In this document: piece after piece, positions 7,484-14,681 of the stretch
Layout of the letters: each line of letters starts with the position of its first letter
How positions within the stretch are numbered: position 1 is the stretch's first letter
From: an uncultured Bacteroidia bacterium
GTDB taxonomy: Bacteria; Bacteroidota; Bacteroidia; Bacteroidales; CAJPTX01
Direction of reading: 5' to 3'
Length of the DNA: 64,000 nucleotides
Assembly (NCBI GenBank): GCA_947252645.1
Contig: CAMXWF010000010.1
Span: 1 to 64,000 of the forward strand
Translations under genes and position numbers: made by a program
The notes under the pieces: generated by a model
Told to the model about the DNA's origin: nothing
The model's input: only the letters and a program-made list of their open reading frames with translations
The model's database searches: none

Positions 7484-8950
7484 CTATCCCAGCCCCACGA
7501 TGCGTCGGCGGATGCGCTTGTAGGCGTCCTCTATGCCTATGAAGGCGATGATGGCTTCCACGGCCACGCCCCGCAGAGCCCCTACCAAGGCCAGGCGCAG
7601 CGAATCCATGGCCTTGGCACGTGGCCAGACGTAATCATCGAGTACCTGCACTATGGCCCCATGCACCGACTCCTCGCTCACCTCTGTGAGCTTGTGGATA
7701 CCCTCGGCCAGGCTGCGCAGCAGCAGGGGCGTTTGGGGGTCATCGCACTGACGCCGAGCCTTGAGGTCATACTCTGTGGGGGGCACCCACAAATAGTCGC
7801 TCTTACTCCAGAACTCTCGTAGCTCATAGACCTCCGCGCGCACCAACTCCACCGCCTTCACCACCTGCGCATTGACGGGGATAAGCCCTCGCTGGTGGAG
7901 CTGCTCGGCCATATAACGGGCGAGCGATTGGGGTGTGGCGGCCATGATGCAGGCGTGGTTGAGTTCCCGGGCCAGCTCGTAGCGCAAGGTCAAGGGCTGG
8001 GCCAGGGGCCTCGACAGGTCAAAGTGCTCACAAAGCTCTTCAAGCCCCATGGGGCGCAGGTCAGCACTGGGTTCCGAGGCGGGCGCAACCATAAAGCTCA
8101 AGTAGGCCTTTTGGAAAAAGCCCGCCTCCCGGTAGCCGAGGTGGATGCGGAGGGAGGTGTCTTCAGAATTAATGGGCCCCAGGGGCCATTCGATGGGGGG
8201 AGCATCGTCGCGGGGGGGCTGCTCAGGGTACTCGACCGTCACCGGGGGGAGGAAGGCATACTGTGGCACGGCATCGCACCAGCCGAGCAGCTTGTAGACG
8301 GCGAGCTTGAGGAAGAGGGAGGGATAGGCCTCGGACTCCCGGAAGACATGGGTGACGCCCATGAGGTAGTCGTCGATGGCGGCCATGAAGGGCTGGGCGT
8401 ACTGGTCGGTGGCTGCGTTGTAGAGGACGAGGTCGAGATCCTGGGGCCGGGCGATGGCTTGGTCGCCTAGGAGGATGTCGCGGTAGGGCAAGGAAGACTC
8501 CTCGGGCAAGTTGAGCCTGACGGTGCACATGGCGAGAGCAGCTGGGTCGGCCGGGGTGGTCTTCTGCTCGGTGCTATCCACGTTGTGTGCTGGTTGGTCG
8601 GTAGGTTTTATCGGGCAGGAGGCCACCATGGAGGCCTTGCCTTCATCGAGCAGCTGCTTGAGGTAGCGGCCGTAGAGTGCCTTTCGCTGCGACTGTCGGT
8701 AGGGGCCCTGCTCGCCCCCGTAGCCCTCGCCCTCGTCGATCTCGAGTTCGCACCACTTGAGGGCCTCGTGGATGCGGAATATCTGCTTGGCCCAATCCTG
8801 TTGGGTGCCGCTATCGGCTATTTGGAGCAGAAAGGTGCCCTGGCGTTTTTTTGCGTAGAGGTAGTTGTAGAGCAGCACGCGCATGGTGGAGGCGTCGAGG
8901 GGGTTAATGGGCGAGACGGCGAAGCGTACCCTCACATCGTTGGTAGCCAT
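7484..8950 (-). CDS. Glutamyl-tRNA synthetase-like protein lacking both active-site signatures
   Basis: A 488-residue paralogue of the GltX encoded at 58241-59764, alignable by eye from N- to C-terminus. The openings are VRVRFAVSPINPLDAST here and VRVRFAPSPTGPLHIGG in GltX, with identical residue numbering. HIGG (19-22) is DAST and RIEDTD (43-48) is QIADSG. GPYRQS is kept, THVIRG is THVFRE, and the KLSKRDG loop has no counterpart (a PPRDDAPP-type sequence lies there). The C-terminal helical domain is kept (MDSLRLALVGALRGV versus MNSMRVALVGTSRGA). Known of the family: HIGH and KMSKS bind ATP and drive activation, so aminoacylation is very unlikely. The frame is intact over 1.4 kb, which argues against a decayed pseudogene. 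It lies 30 bases after a thioesterase gene. Not GluQ/YadB, which lacks the anticodon-binding half. Confidence 0.88.
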   Translation of the reverse strand: MATNDVRVRFAVSPINPLDASTMRVLLYNYLYAKKRQGTFLLQIADSGTQQDWAKQIFRIHEALKWCELEIDEGEGYGGEQGPYRQSQRKALYGRYLKQLLDEGKASMVASCPIKPTDQPAHNVDSTEQKTTPADPAALAMCTVRLNLPEESSLPYRDILLGDQAIARPQDLDLVLYNAATDQYAQPFMAAIDDYLMGVTHVFRESEAYPSLFLKLAVYKLLGWCDAVPQYAFLPPVTVEYPEQPPRDDAPPIEWPLGPINSEDTSLRIHLGYREAGFFQKAYLSFMVAPASEPSADLRPMGLEELCEHFDLSRPLAQPLTLRYELARELNHACIMAATPQSLARYMAEQLHQRGLIPVNAQVVKAVELVRAEVYELREFWSKSDYLWVPPTEYDLKARRQCDDPQTPLLLRSLAEGIHKLTEVSEESVHGAIVQVLDDYVWPRAKAMDSLRLALVGALRGVAVEAIIAFIGIEDAYKRIRRRIVGLG

Positions 8951-8980
8951 ATTCGCTGGTTTATAAGTAGCCTCGTAAAG

Positions 8981-9448
8981 TTACGGATTTCTGGGGAGTC
9001 GTTCGAAGGCCAGGATGGCCTCCTTCCAGCCATCGGGCAGTGGGGCAGAGGTGGCCTGCTGGGTGTCGAAGCCCACCATGACCGACAGGCACCGGGCGTA
9101 GATCCTGGGCTCGGCCCCCGGGCGGTAGAGTAGCTGCTCGAACTGGAAGCTCCGCTCGCCCACGTGGACCACGCGGGTACACACGGCCACCTGGTTGCGC
9201 ATGGTGACGGGGGCCAGGAAGTCCAGCTCCAGATGGGCTATCACGGGCACACGGCCGTTCCAGTCGGGTCGGGAGGCCGGGAGCATGTCGAAATAGGCCA
9301 GACGCCCCAGGTCGTAGTACTGCTGGTAGGTGGCGTTGTTGACGTGGCCCAGCCTGTCGAGGTCGGCAAAGCGCACCTGGATGGGCAGATGGCAGCGGAA
9401 GTCGCGGGGGTTGGGGAGATCGCTAGGTTTCACTTGGCCTGGCAGCAA
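8981..9448 (-). CDS. Acyl-CoA thioesterase, 4-hydroxybenzoyl-CoA thioesterase (hotdog) family
   Basis: A protein of about 150 residues with the 4HBT signature VRFADLDRLGHVNNATYQQYYDLGRLAYFD, in which the Asp before LGHVNN is the usual catalytic position. Such hotdog enzymes hydrolyse acyl-CoA or acyl-ACP thioesters; the substrate here cannot be told. There is no ATG near the N-terminus: TTG at 9448 or GTG at 9433 are the candidate starts, both overlapping the 3' end of the upstream dehydratase gene by 11-26 bases, which implies translational coupling. The GluRS-like gene follows after 30 bases. Confidence 0.82.
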   Translation of the reverse strand: MLPGQVKPSDLPNPRDFRCHLPIQVRFADLDRLGHVNNATYQQYYDLGRLAYFDMLPASRPDWNGRVPVIAHLELDFLAPVTMRNQVAVCTRVVHVGERSFQFEQLLYRPGAEPRIYARCLSVMVGFDTQQATSAPLPDGWKEAILAFERLPRNP

Positions 9449-11294
9449 TGTGGTCGAGGGACTGGAAGCGGGAGTTTTTGGAGATGAACTCAGGGACGAT
9501 GACTTTCATCTGCTGCACGATGGCGTAGTCGTCGTTGGATTGGAGCAGGTCGAGGAGCTTATCCAGCGCGGTGCGGACGAAGTCGTCGTGGCAATCGCGG
9601 ATCTTGGCGCGCAGGATCTGCTTGTTGGCCGTAGGGATGGTGTTTTCGTTGGTGGCCAGCACCTCCTCGTAGAGTTTTTCACCGGGTCGGAGGCCCGAGA
9701 TGACGATTTTGATGTCGTCGTTGGGGATTTTGCCGGAGAGCATGATCATTTTCTCCGCCAGAGTCATGATTTTTTCGGGTTTGCCCATATCAAACACGAA
9801 GATCTCGCCGCCGTTGCCCATGGTGCCGGCCTCGAGCACCAGCTGGCAAGCCTCGGGAATGGTCATGAAGAAACGGCGGATCTCGGGGTGTGTGACAGTC
9901 ACAGGGCCCCCTTCGTCGATCTGGCGCTTGAAGCGCTGGACGACCGAGCCGTTGGAGCCCAAGACGTTACCAAAGCGGGTGGTGACGAATTTGGTGTGGG
10001 CATGGTGGGAGAGCATTTGGATGTAGATTTCACAAATGCGCTTGCTGGCCCCCATGACGTTGCTGGGGTTGACGGCCTTGTCGGTGCTTATCATGACGAA
10101 TCGCTCGATGCCATAGGCCTCGCTCAAGTCGGCCAGGAGCTTGGTGCTGCGCACGTTATTGTAGATGGCCATGTAGGGGTTGTCCTCCATCATGGGCACA
10201 TGCTTGTAGGCGGCGGCATGGAAGACCACCTGGGGGTGGAAGGCATCAAACACATAGCGCAGGCGCTGGGCGTCGAAGGTGTAGCCGATGACGATGCGGT
10301 AGTCGGAGAAGTCGAGCTTTTCTCGGAGTTCGAGGTCGATTTCGTAGAGGGGGGTTTCGCCCTGGTCGAAGAGGACGATGAGCCTTGGGTGGAATCGGGC
10401 GACCTGGCGCACGATCTCCGAGCCGATGCTCCCGGCGGCCCCGGTGACTAGGACGACCTTGTGGGAGATATAGTCCTCGATGGCCTGCATGCTCAGCTTG
10501 ATGGGTGGGCGGGAGATGAGATCCTCAATGCCATATTTCTGGAGCTGTGAGGCCTTGATTTCGCCGGCCGCCAAGCTGCGGATGTCGGGGATGGTGAAGA
10601 CCGGCACGTGCTGGTGCATGCAGGTGGCCAGCACGAAGTTGCGGATGTCGGGGAGGAGCTCGTTTTTTGCCACGATGACCCGGTCGATATGGCCGTGGGA
10701 GAGTACGCTCCTGAGCCTATGGATGGGGTAGAGGGGTACGCCCTCCACTACGGCCTCGTTGCGCTTGCGGTCGGTGGTGAAGAGGCCGACCACGTTGATA
10801 GAGATGCCCAGGTCTTGGTCGAGGGCCCGCTTGAGGCGTATGGCCGTGGCCTCGGAGGCAAAGATCAGGGCCTGCTCATGGCCCTTTTCCTGCAAGCGGA
10901 TATAGAGCGAGCGCACAACTATGCGTGAGGCTACCATGAGCAGGGTCGAGACCACATACTCCAGCAGGACCACGGATTTTGGCACCGCGTTGAGGTGTGT
11001 AGGGGTAAGGAGCAGCACTACCAGGAACACGGCCAGGGAGCTGACCGTTGTGGCACTTAGGATACGCTGAATGTCCTCGGTGGAGGTGTAGCGGACAAAG
11101 TTCAGGTGGGTCTTAAATACTAGGAAGCCGATGCCTCGGAAGAGCAGGATAAGGGCCAAGAAGAGCGGGAGGCCCATCCTCCATATTTCATCGGGTAGCC
11201 TGAACTCATAGCGCAGCAGGAAGGCGGCTAGAGCCCCGCAGATGGTGATGAGGCAATCGATGGTGAAGACGAGGAAGCGGGGTGCGTGGCGCAT
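9423..11294 (-). CDS. Membrane-bound nucleoside-diphosphate-sugar 4,6-dehydratase/epimerase (WbpM/PglF/CapD-like)
   Basis: A 623-residue protein. The N-terminal ~130 residues form about four membrane helices, followed by a CoA-binding-like Rossmann fold (ALIFASEATAIRLKRAL). The catalytic SDR domain starts near residue 283 with VLVTGAAGSIGSEIV, and carries HAAAYKHVPMMEDNP, ISTDKAVNPSNVMGASKR and TTRFGNVLGSNGSV. These are the marks of the polysaccharide biosynthesis protein CapD / UDP-GlcNAc 4,6-dehydratase group acting on UDP-sugars at the inner membrane for O-antigen, capsule or glycoprotein glycans. The exact product is not predictable. A terminator separates it from the argF gene upstream, so it probably begins a unit with the thioesterase and the GluRS-like gene. 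Confidence 0.9.
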   Translation of the reverse strand: MRHAPRFLVFTIDCLITICGALAAFLLRYEFRLPDEIWRMGLPLFLALILLFRGIGFLVFKTHLNFVRYTSTEDIQRILSATTVSSLAVFLVVLLLTPTHLNAVPKSVVLLEYVVSTLLMVASRIVVRSLYIRLQEKGHEQALIFASEATAIRLKRALDQDLGISINVVGLFTTDRKRNEAVVEGVPLYPIHRLRSVLSHGHIDRVIVAKNELLPDIRNFVLATCMHQHVPVFTIPDIRSLAAGEIKASQLQKYGIEDLISRPPIKLSMQAIEDYISHKVVLVTGAAGSIGSEIVRQVARFHPRLIVLFDQGETPLYEIDLELREKLDFSDYRIVIGYTFDAQRLRYVFDAFHPQVVFHAAAYKHVPMMEDNPYMAIYNNVRSTKLLADLSEAYGIERFVMISTDKAVNPSNVMGASKRICEIYIQMLSHHAHTKFVTTRFGNVLGSNGSVVQRFKRQIDEGGPVTVTHPEIRRFFMTIPEACQLVLEAGTMGNGGEIFVFDMGKPEKIMTLAEKMIMLSGKIPNDDIKIVISGLRPGEKLYEEVLATNENTIPTANKQILRAKIRDCHDDFVRTALDKLLDLLQSNDDYAIVQQMKVIVPEFISKNSRFQSLDHIAARPSET

Positions 11295-11302
11295 AAATGG
11301 GG

Positions 11303-11338
11303 GGAAAACCGCCTACTCCCCACAGGGGGGAGTAGGCA
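11303..11338 (-). terminator. Rho-independent terminator after argF
   Basis: Minus strand: an 11-bp stem GCCTACTCCCC / GGGGAGTAGGC with a short loop, followed by GGTTTTCC. It lies between the argF stop (11355) and the dehydratase start (11294), so it separates the two transcription units, although the U tract is short. Confidence 0.7.
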
Positions 11339-11354
11339 TTGGATTGGGCGTGGT

Positions 11355-12356
11355 CTAGTGGCCTAGTGTAGCCACCATGACGGCTTTAATGGTGTGCATG
11401 CGGTTCTCGGCCTCGTCGAAGACGATGGAGTGCTCGGACTCGAAGACCTCATTGGTGACCTCGAGGGCATCGAGGCCATACTTCTGGAAGATCTCCTCGC
11501 CGATGGTGGTGCCCCGATCGTGGAAGGCGGGCAGGCAGTGGAGGAATTGGCACTTGGGGTTGTTGGTGGCTTCCAGGAGCTGCATGTTGACCTGGTAGGG
11601 CTTCATGAGGTTGATGCGCTCCGCCCAGGCCGAGGCCGGCTCGCCCATGGAGACCCACACGTCGGTGTAGAGGAAGTCGCAGCCCTTGACGGCGGACTTG
11701 GCATCATCGGTGATGGTGATCTTGGCCCCGGTGGACTTCGCGACCTCCTGGGCCATCTTGAGGATCTTCTGGTCGGGCCAGAAGGCCTTCGGGGCGGCGG
11801 CGCGGTAGTCCATACCCATCTTGGCGGCCCCCATCATCAGGGAGTTGCCCATGTTGTATCGGGCATCGCCCAGGTAGCAGAACGATATGGCGTGCAGTGG
11901 CTTCTCGCAGTGTTCCTGCATGGTGAGGAAGTCAGCGAGGATTTGGGTGGGGTGCGACTCATTGGTCAGTCCGTTCCACACGGGGACCCCGGCGTATTTG
12001 GCCAGCTCCTCGACGATGGGCTGCGCAAAGCCGCGGTACTCAATGCCGTCGAACATACGCCCGAGGACGCGCGCGGTGTCGGCCATGGACTCCTTTTTGC
12101 CGATCTGGGAGCCGGAGGGATCCAGGTAGGTCACATGGGCGCCCTGGTCGTGGGCTGCCACCTCGAAGGAGCAGCGGGTGCGGGTGCTGGTCTTCTCAAA
12201 TATGAGGACGATGTTCTTGCCCTCTAGTCGGTGCTGCTCGGTCCCTGCGTACTTGGCGGCCTTGAGCTCGGCCGAGAGGGTTAGGAGGTACTGCAGCTCC
12301 TTGGGGGTGAAATCATAGATCTTGAGGAAATGCCTTCCTTTCAGGTTGAACGACAT
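11355..12356 (-). CDS. argF: Ornithine carbamoyltransferase
   Basis: A 333-residue cytosolic enzyme joining carbamoyl phosphate and ornithine to citrulline, or running in reverse in the arginine deiminase pathway. The carbamoyl-phosphate loop STRTR is at residues 57-61, and the ornithine-site motif FLHCLPAFHD lies near the C-terminus. Length equals that of other OTCs. ATG at 12356 (MSFNLKGRHFLK) is chosen over a 16-residue upstream extension. It follows arcC by 37 bases on the same strand. With carbamate kinase alongside, a catabolic ATP-forming role (citrulline to ornithine and carbamoyl phosphate) is plausible, but no arginine deiminase is in the window, so the direction is inferred. It could be named arcB. 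Confidence 0.95.
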   Translation of the reverse strand: MSFNLKGRHFLKIYDFTPKELQYLLTLSAELKAAKYAGTEQHRLEGKNIVLIFEKTSTRTRCSFEVAAHDQGAHVTYLDPSGSQIGKKESMADTARVLGRMFDGIEYRGFAQPIVEELAKYAGVPVWNGLTNESHPTQILADFLTMQEHCEKPLHAISFCYLGDARYNMGNSLMMGAAKMGMDYRAAAPKAFWPDQKILKMAQEVAKSTGAKITITDDAKSAVKGCDFLYTDVWVSMGEPASAWAERINLMKPYQVNMQLLEATNNPKCQFLHCLPAFHDRGTTIGEEIFQKYGLDALEVTNEVFESEHSIVFDEAENRMHTIKAVMVATLGH

Positions 12357-12393
12357 ACGCTCTCTGCTTTTAATGGTTAGACGAAAATAGCAC

Positions 12394-13341
12394 TTAGAGT
12401 ACAATGCGGGTGCCCACGTTGGGGTCGCCCAGCTTGCCCGCTTCGGTGATAATGCTGACGTGCCCCCCGCGCTCGAGGAACTGGACGCAGGCCCTGATCT
12501 TTGGGGCCATATTGCCCTCGCCGAACATGCCCTGGGCCAAATATCGCTGGATGTCGCCGCGCGCTACCCGCTCTAGGCGTTGCTCCTGGGGTGTATGGAA
12601 GTTGAGGTAGACGTAGGGGACATCGGTGAGGATGTAGAGCTCTTGGGCGCCGATGGCCGAGGCCAGGAGGCTACAGGCCAAGTCCTTGTCGATCACGGCC
12701 TCCACGCCCTCAAGGTTGTCCTGGGCATTGCGGGCCACGGGGATTCCACCGCCGCCTGCGCACACGACGATCACCCCAGCGGCCACGAGCTGCTCCACGA
12801 GCTTGGCGTTGAGCACCTCGGCCGGCACGGGCGAGGGCACCACGCGACGCCATCCCCTGCCCGTGGTGCGGACCTCCTCACGGAACTCCCAGCCCTTGGC
12901 AGCAGCCAGGGCATCGGCGCTGGCCTTGTCGTATATGCGCCCCACGCGCTTGGTAGGATTGGTGAAGGCAGGGTCGGTACGACTCACGAGGGTCTGGGTG
13001 ATCATGCAGCAGGCCTGACGGTCGATGCCGTGGGCCCGCAGGACATTGCGCAATTCGCGCACGAGCAGGTAGCCGATGCTCCCCTCGGTTTCGGCACCGC
13101 AGACATCCAGGGGGAACTGGGGAATGCTATACTTCTCTTCCCCCCCCGCATGCTGCATGAGTACGTTGCCCACCTGCGGGCCATTGCCGTGGCCTATGGC
13201 CAGTTGACAGCCACTGGCAAGCAGTGGCAGCATGCTCTCCAGCGTCATGCGAATATTCTCAACTTGCTCCTGCGCGGTGCCCCGCTGGTCGCCGCGCAAA
13301 AGGGCATTGCCCCCCAGGGCCACAACTGCTCTGTTTGCCAT
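12394..13341 (-). CDS. arcC: Carbamate kinase
   Basis: A 315-residue amino-acid-kinase-fold enzyme: VVALGGNALLRG at the N-terminus, IGHGNGPQVGNVL, VVPSPVPAEV, VVCAGGGGIPV, and AVIDKDLACSLLA in the nucleotide region. It converts carbamoyl phosphate and ADP to ATP, CO2 and ammonia, the energy-yielding last step of arginine or citrulline fermentation. ATG at 13341 (MANRAVVALGG) is chosen; an upstream 20-residue extension would start inside the intergenic region. It sits directly upstream of argF, and a -7-like TAACTTTG lies 22 bases before the ATG. Confidence 0.95.
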   Translation of the reverse strand: MANRAVVALGGNALLRGDQRGTAQEQVENIRMTLESMLPLLASGCQLAIGHGNGPQVGNVLMQHAGGEEKYSIPQFPLDVCGAETEGSIGYLLVRELRNVLRAHGIDRQACCMITQTLVSRTDPAFTNPTKRVGRIYDKASADALAAAKGWEFREEVRTTGRGWRRVVPSPVPAEVLNAKLVEQLVAAGVIVVCAGGGGIPVARNAQDNLEGVEAVIDKDLACSLLASAIGAQELYILTDVPYVYLNFHTPQEQRLERVARGDIQRYLAQGMFGEGNMAPKIRACVQFLERGGHVSIITEAGKLGDPNVGTRIVL

Positions 13342-13362
13342 AGCCTCAATGTTTCTATTGGG

Positions 13363-13370
13363 CAAAGTTA
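13363..13370 (-). promoter_or_regulatory. Predicted -7 element for arcC-argF
   Basis: TAACTTTG on the minus strand matches TAnnTTTG and lies 22 bases upstream of the arcC ATG. No well-spaced -33 TTG was found (the nearest is 14 bases away), so support is partial. Confidence 0.4.
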
Positions 13371-13404
13371 GCGCATAATTTCTACAATCGCTGGGGCGCA
13401 TTGC

Positions 13405-13538
13405 GGGGCCCTGGGGGCGGTAGGCCCCCGGGGCGGTCGTGGCCCCCTGGCCAGAAAGCCACTCCTAGGCAGTGGAACGATTCTAATTTTGGCCCCCCGG
13501 CGCCCTTCCGGGGCGCGCCGAGGGTATGGGTTGAACCC
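13405..13538. other. Cluster of GC-rich hairpins between arcC and the ferredoxin gene
   Basis: The 348-base gap between arcC and the ferredoxin gene holds consecutive inverted repeats: GGGGCC/GGCCCC (13405-13410 with 13441-13446) enclosing GGGGGC/GCCCCC (13413-13418 with 13424-13429); CCACT/AGTGG (13459-13475); GCGCCC/GGGCGC (13500-13516); and GGG/CCC around TTGAA (13528-13538). No coding frame is supported. It is upstream of both predicted promoters, so it is either a separate small transcript or a DNA element. Confidence 0.45.
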
Positions 13539-13627
13539 CCTGATATCGTTGTAGTTAAAAAAACGCACCATCGCTCTACCAGGGGAAAAAGAATCTGGTT
13601 GCATCACCATTTTTGGGGATAATGCTA

Positions 13628-13635
13628 TACATTTG
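13628..13635 (+). promoter_or_regulatory. Predicted -7 element for the ferredoxin gene
   Basis: TACATTTG (13628-13635) fits TAnnTTTG and lies 54 bases upstream of the ferredoxin ATG. A correctly spaced -33 TTG was not found. Confidence 0.45.
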
Positions 13636-13689
13636 CGATGCCTGAGCAGAAGGCAAGGGCGGAACATCAAATCATTAGGGAGGCTAATC

Positions 13690-13860
13690 ATGGCGATGAA
13701 GATCACCGACAAGTGCGTGGCCTGCGGGACGTGCATTGACGAGTGCCCAGTGGGGGCGATTTCTGAGGGCGACATCTACAAGGTAGATGCGTCTGCCTGC
13801 ATTGATTGCGGCAGCTGCGTGGAGTCGTGCCCCAATAGTGCTATTGAGCCGGCCGAATAG
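13690..13860 (+). CDS. 2[4Fe-4S] ferredoxin
   Basis: A 56-residue protein with two complete CxxCxxCxxxCP clusters: C9, C12, C15, C19 and C37, C40, C43, C47. This is the classic clostridial-type low-potential ferredoxin, a soluble electron carrier for enzymes such as pyruvate:ferredoxin oxidoreductase. The start at 13690 (MAMKITDKC) gives the standard length; a longer in-frame ORF from 13633 begins within the -7 element and is rejected. It stands alone between a predicted promoter and a strong terminator, so it is probably monocistronic. Its partner enzymes are not in this window. Confidence 0.96.
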   Translation: MAMKITDKCVACGTCIDECPVGAISEGDIYKVDASACIDCGSCVESCPNSAIEPAE

Positions 13861-13882
13861 GCCTAGCGCGCCAGAAGCTCTT

Positions 13883-13917
13883 GGGGGCGTAGCCAGCTGG
13901 CTACGCCCCCATTTTTT
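13883..13917 (+). terminator. Strong rho-independent terminator after the ferredoxin gene
   Basis: A perfect 28-base palindrome (13883-13910) with arms GGGGGCGTAGCCAG / CTGGCTACGCCCCC, followed by ATTTTTTG. It lies 22 bases after the ferredoxin stop. Confidence 0.9.
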
Positions 13918-13991
13918 GTTTGTCGAGTGGCGTAGGCCTGGCCGCGGGCGCTGGTAGCGCATGGGTGACGATGGGAGTCGGGAATATTGGC

Positions 13992-13999
13992 TATCTTTG
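13992..13999 (+). promoter_or_regulatory. Predicted -7 element for gcvH
   Basis: TATCTTTG matches TAnnTTTG and lies 35 bases upstream of the gcvH ATG, just after the preceding terminator. No clear -33 element at normal spacing. Confidence 0.45.
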
Positions 14000-14034
14000 G
14001 GATGGTTAAACGGGTTAATAACACTTAAGCGCAT

Positions 14035-14415
14035 ATGCAGTTTCCATCAAACCTCAAGTACAGCGCGGACCACGAGTGGGTACGCGTGGAAGGTCGTGAA
14101 GCCGTGATAGGAATCACCGATTTTGCCCAGAGTGAGCTGGGCGAGATCGTGTTTGTGGACATTGATACGCAGGGCGAGACCCTGGAGGCCGGGGAGGTGT
14201 TCGGCTCAGTGGACGCCGTGAAGACGGTATCCGACCTCATCATGCCCGTGGGGGGCGAGGTACTGGAGGTCAATGCGCAGCTCGCAGATGCCCCAGAGCT
14301 GGTTAACAAGGATCCCTACGGCCAAGGGTGGATGGTGCGCCTTAAGCTCACCGATGCCAAGCAGGTCGAGGGGCTCCTCGATGCCAAGGGCTACCAGGCC
14401 AAGATCGGCAAGTAG
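14035..14415 (+). CDS. gcvH: Glycine cleavage system H protein
   Basis: A 126-residue lipoyl carrier that shuttles the aminomethyl group among the P, T and L proteins of the glycine cleavage complex. YSADHEWVRVEG at residues 9-20 and the lipoylation site at K63 in SVDAVKTVSD are diagnostic, as is the PYGQGWMVRLKL region. Length is normal. It is flanked by terminators, so it is transcribed alone; no other glycine cleavage gene is present here. H protein can also serve as a lipoyl relay. Confidence 0.96.
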   Translation: MQFPSNLKYSADHEWVRVEGREAVIGITDFAQSELGEIVFVDIDTQGETLEAGEVFGSVDAVKTVSDLIMPVGGEVLEVNAQLADAPELVNKDPYGQGWMVRLKLTDAKQVEGLLDAKGYQAKIGK

Positions 14416-14437
14416 TCTTTCCCCCCATGCTTTCCCG

Positions 14438-14474
14438 GGCAGCGCGTCGATTGGGCGCGCTGCCTTTGTTTTGT
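14438..14474 (+). terminator. Rho-independent terminator after gcvH
   Basis: A 9-bp stem GGCAGCGCG / CGCGCTGCC with a 9-base loop, followed by TTTGTTTTGTT. It is 22 bases beyond the gcvH stop. Confidence 0.85.
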
Positions 14475-14681
14475 TCCAGGGGAAGGCCCCAGACGCCCCG
14501 GCGTCTTGGGGCGTATCGTGTCTTCCGGGAGCAGCAGGATGCGGGATGGGTTTCAGATTTTGCTAGGCTTCCCGAGGAGGTAAAACGGCCGTTGGGGCAC
14601 GGCGCGCAGTCAGCGGTTTACATTGTCAATGGTCAGCCTGCGCCTGTGGGGGTAGGCTTTAGCCCTCGAGGCGGCCTGCGG

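Noticed and set aside
7484..8950. Reading the GluRS-like gene as GluQ/YadB (glutamyl-Q tRNA synthetase)
   Set aside because: GluQ proteins stop after the catalytic domain and keep HIGH and related residues; this protein keeps the C-terminal domain and loses the active-site residues.
9330..10451. 373-codon plus-strand frame opposite the WbpM-like gene
   Set aside because: The translation is Asp/His/Val-rich low-complexity, the signature of an antisense shadow; the minus-strand protein has full SDR motifs.
13883..13910. Palindrome considered as an operator or recombination site
   Set aside because: It is followed at once by a T run and sits just after a stop codon, so a terminator explains it fully.
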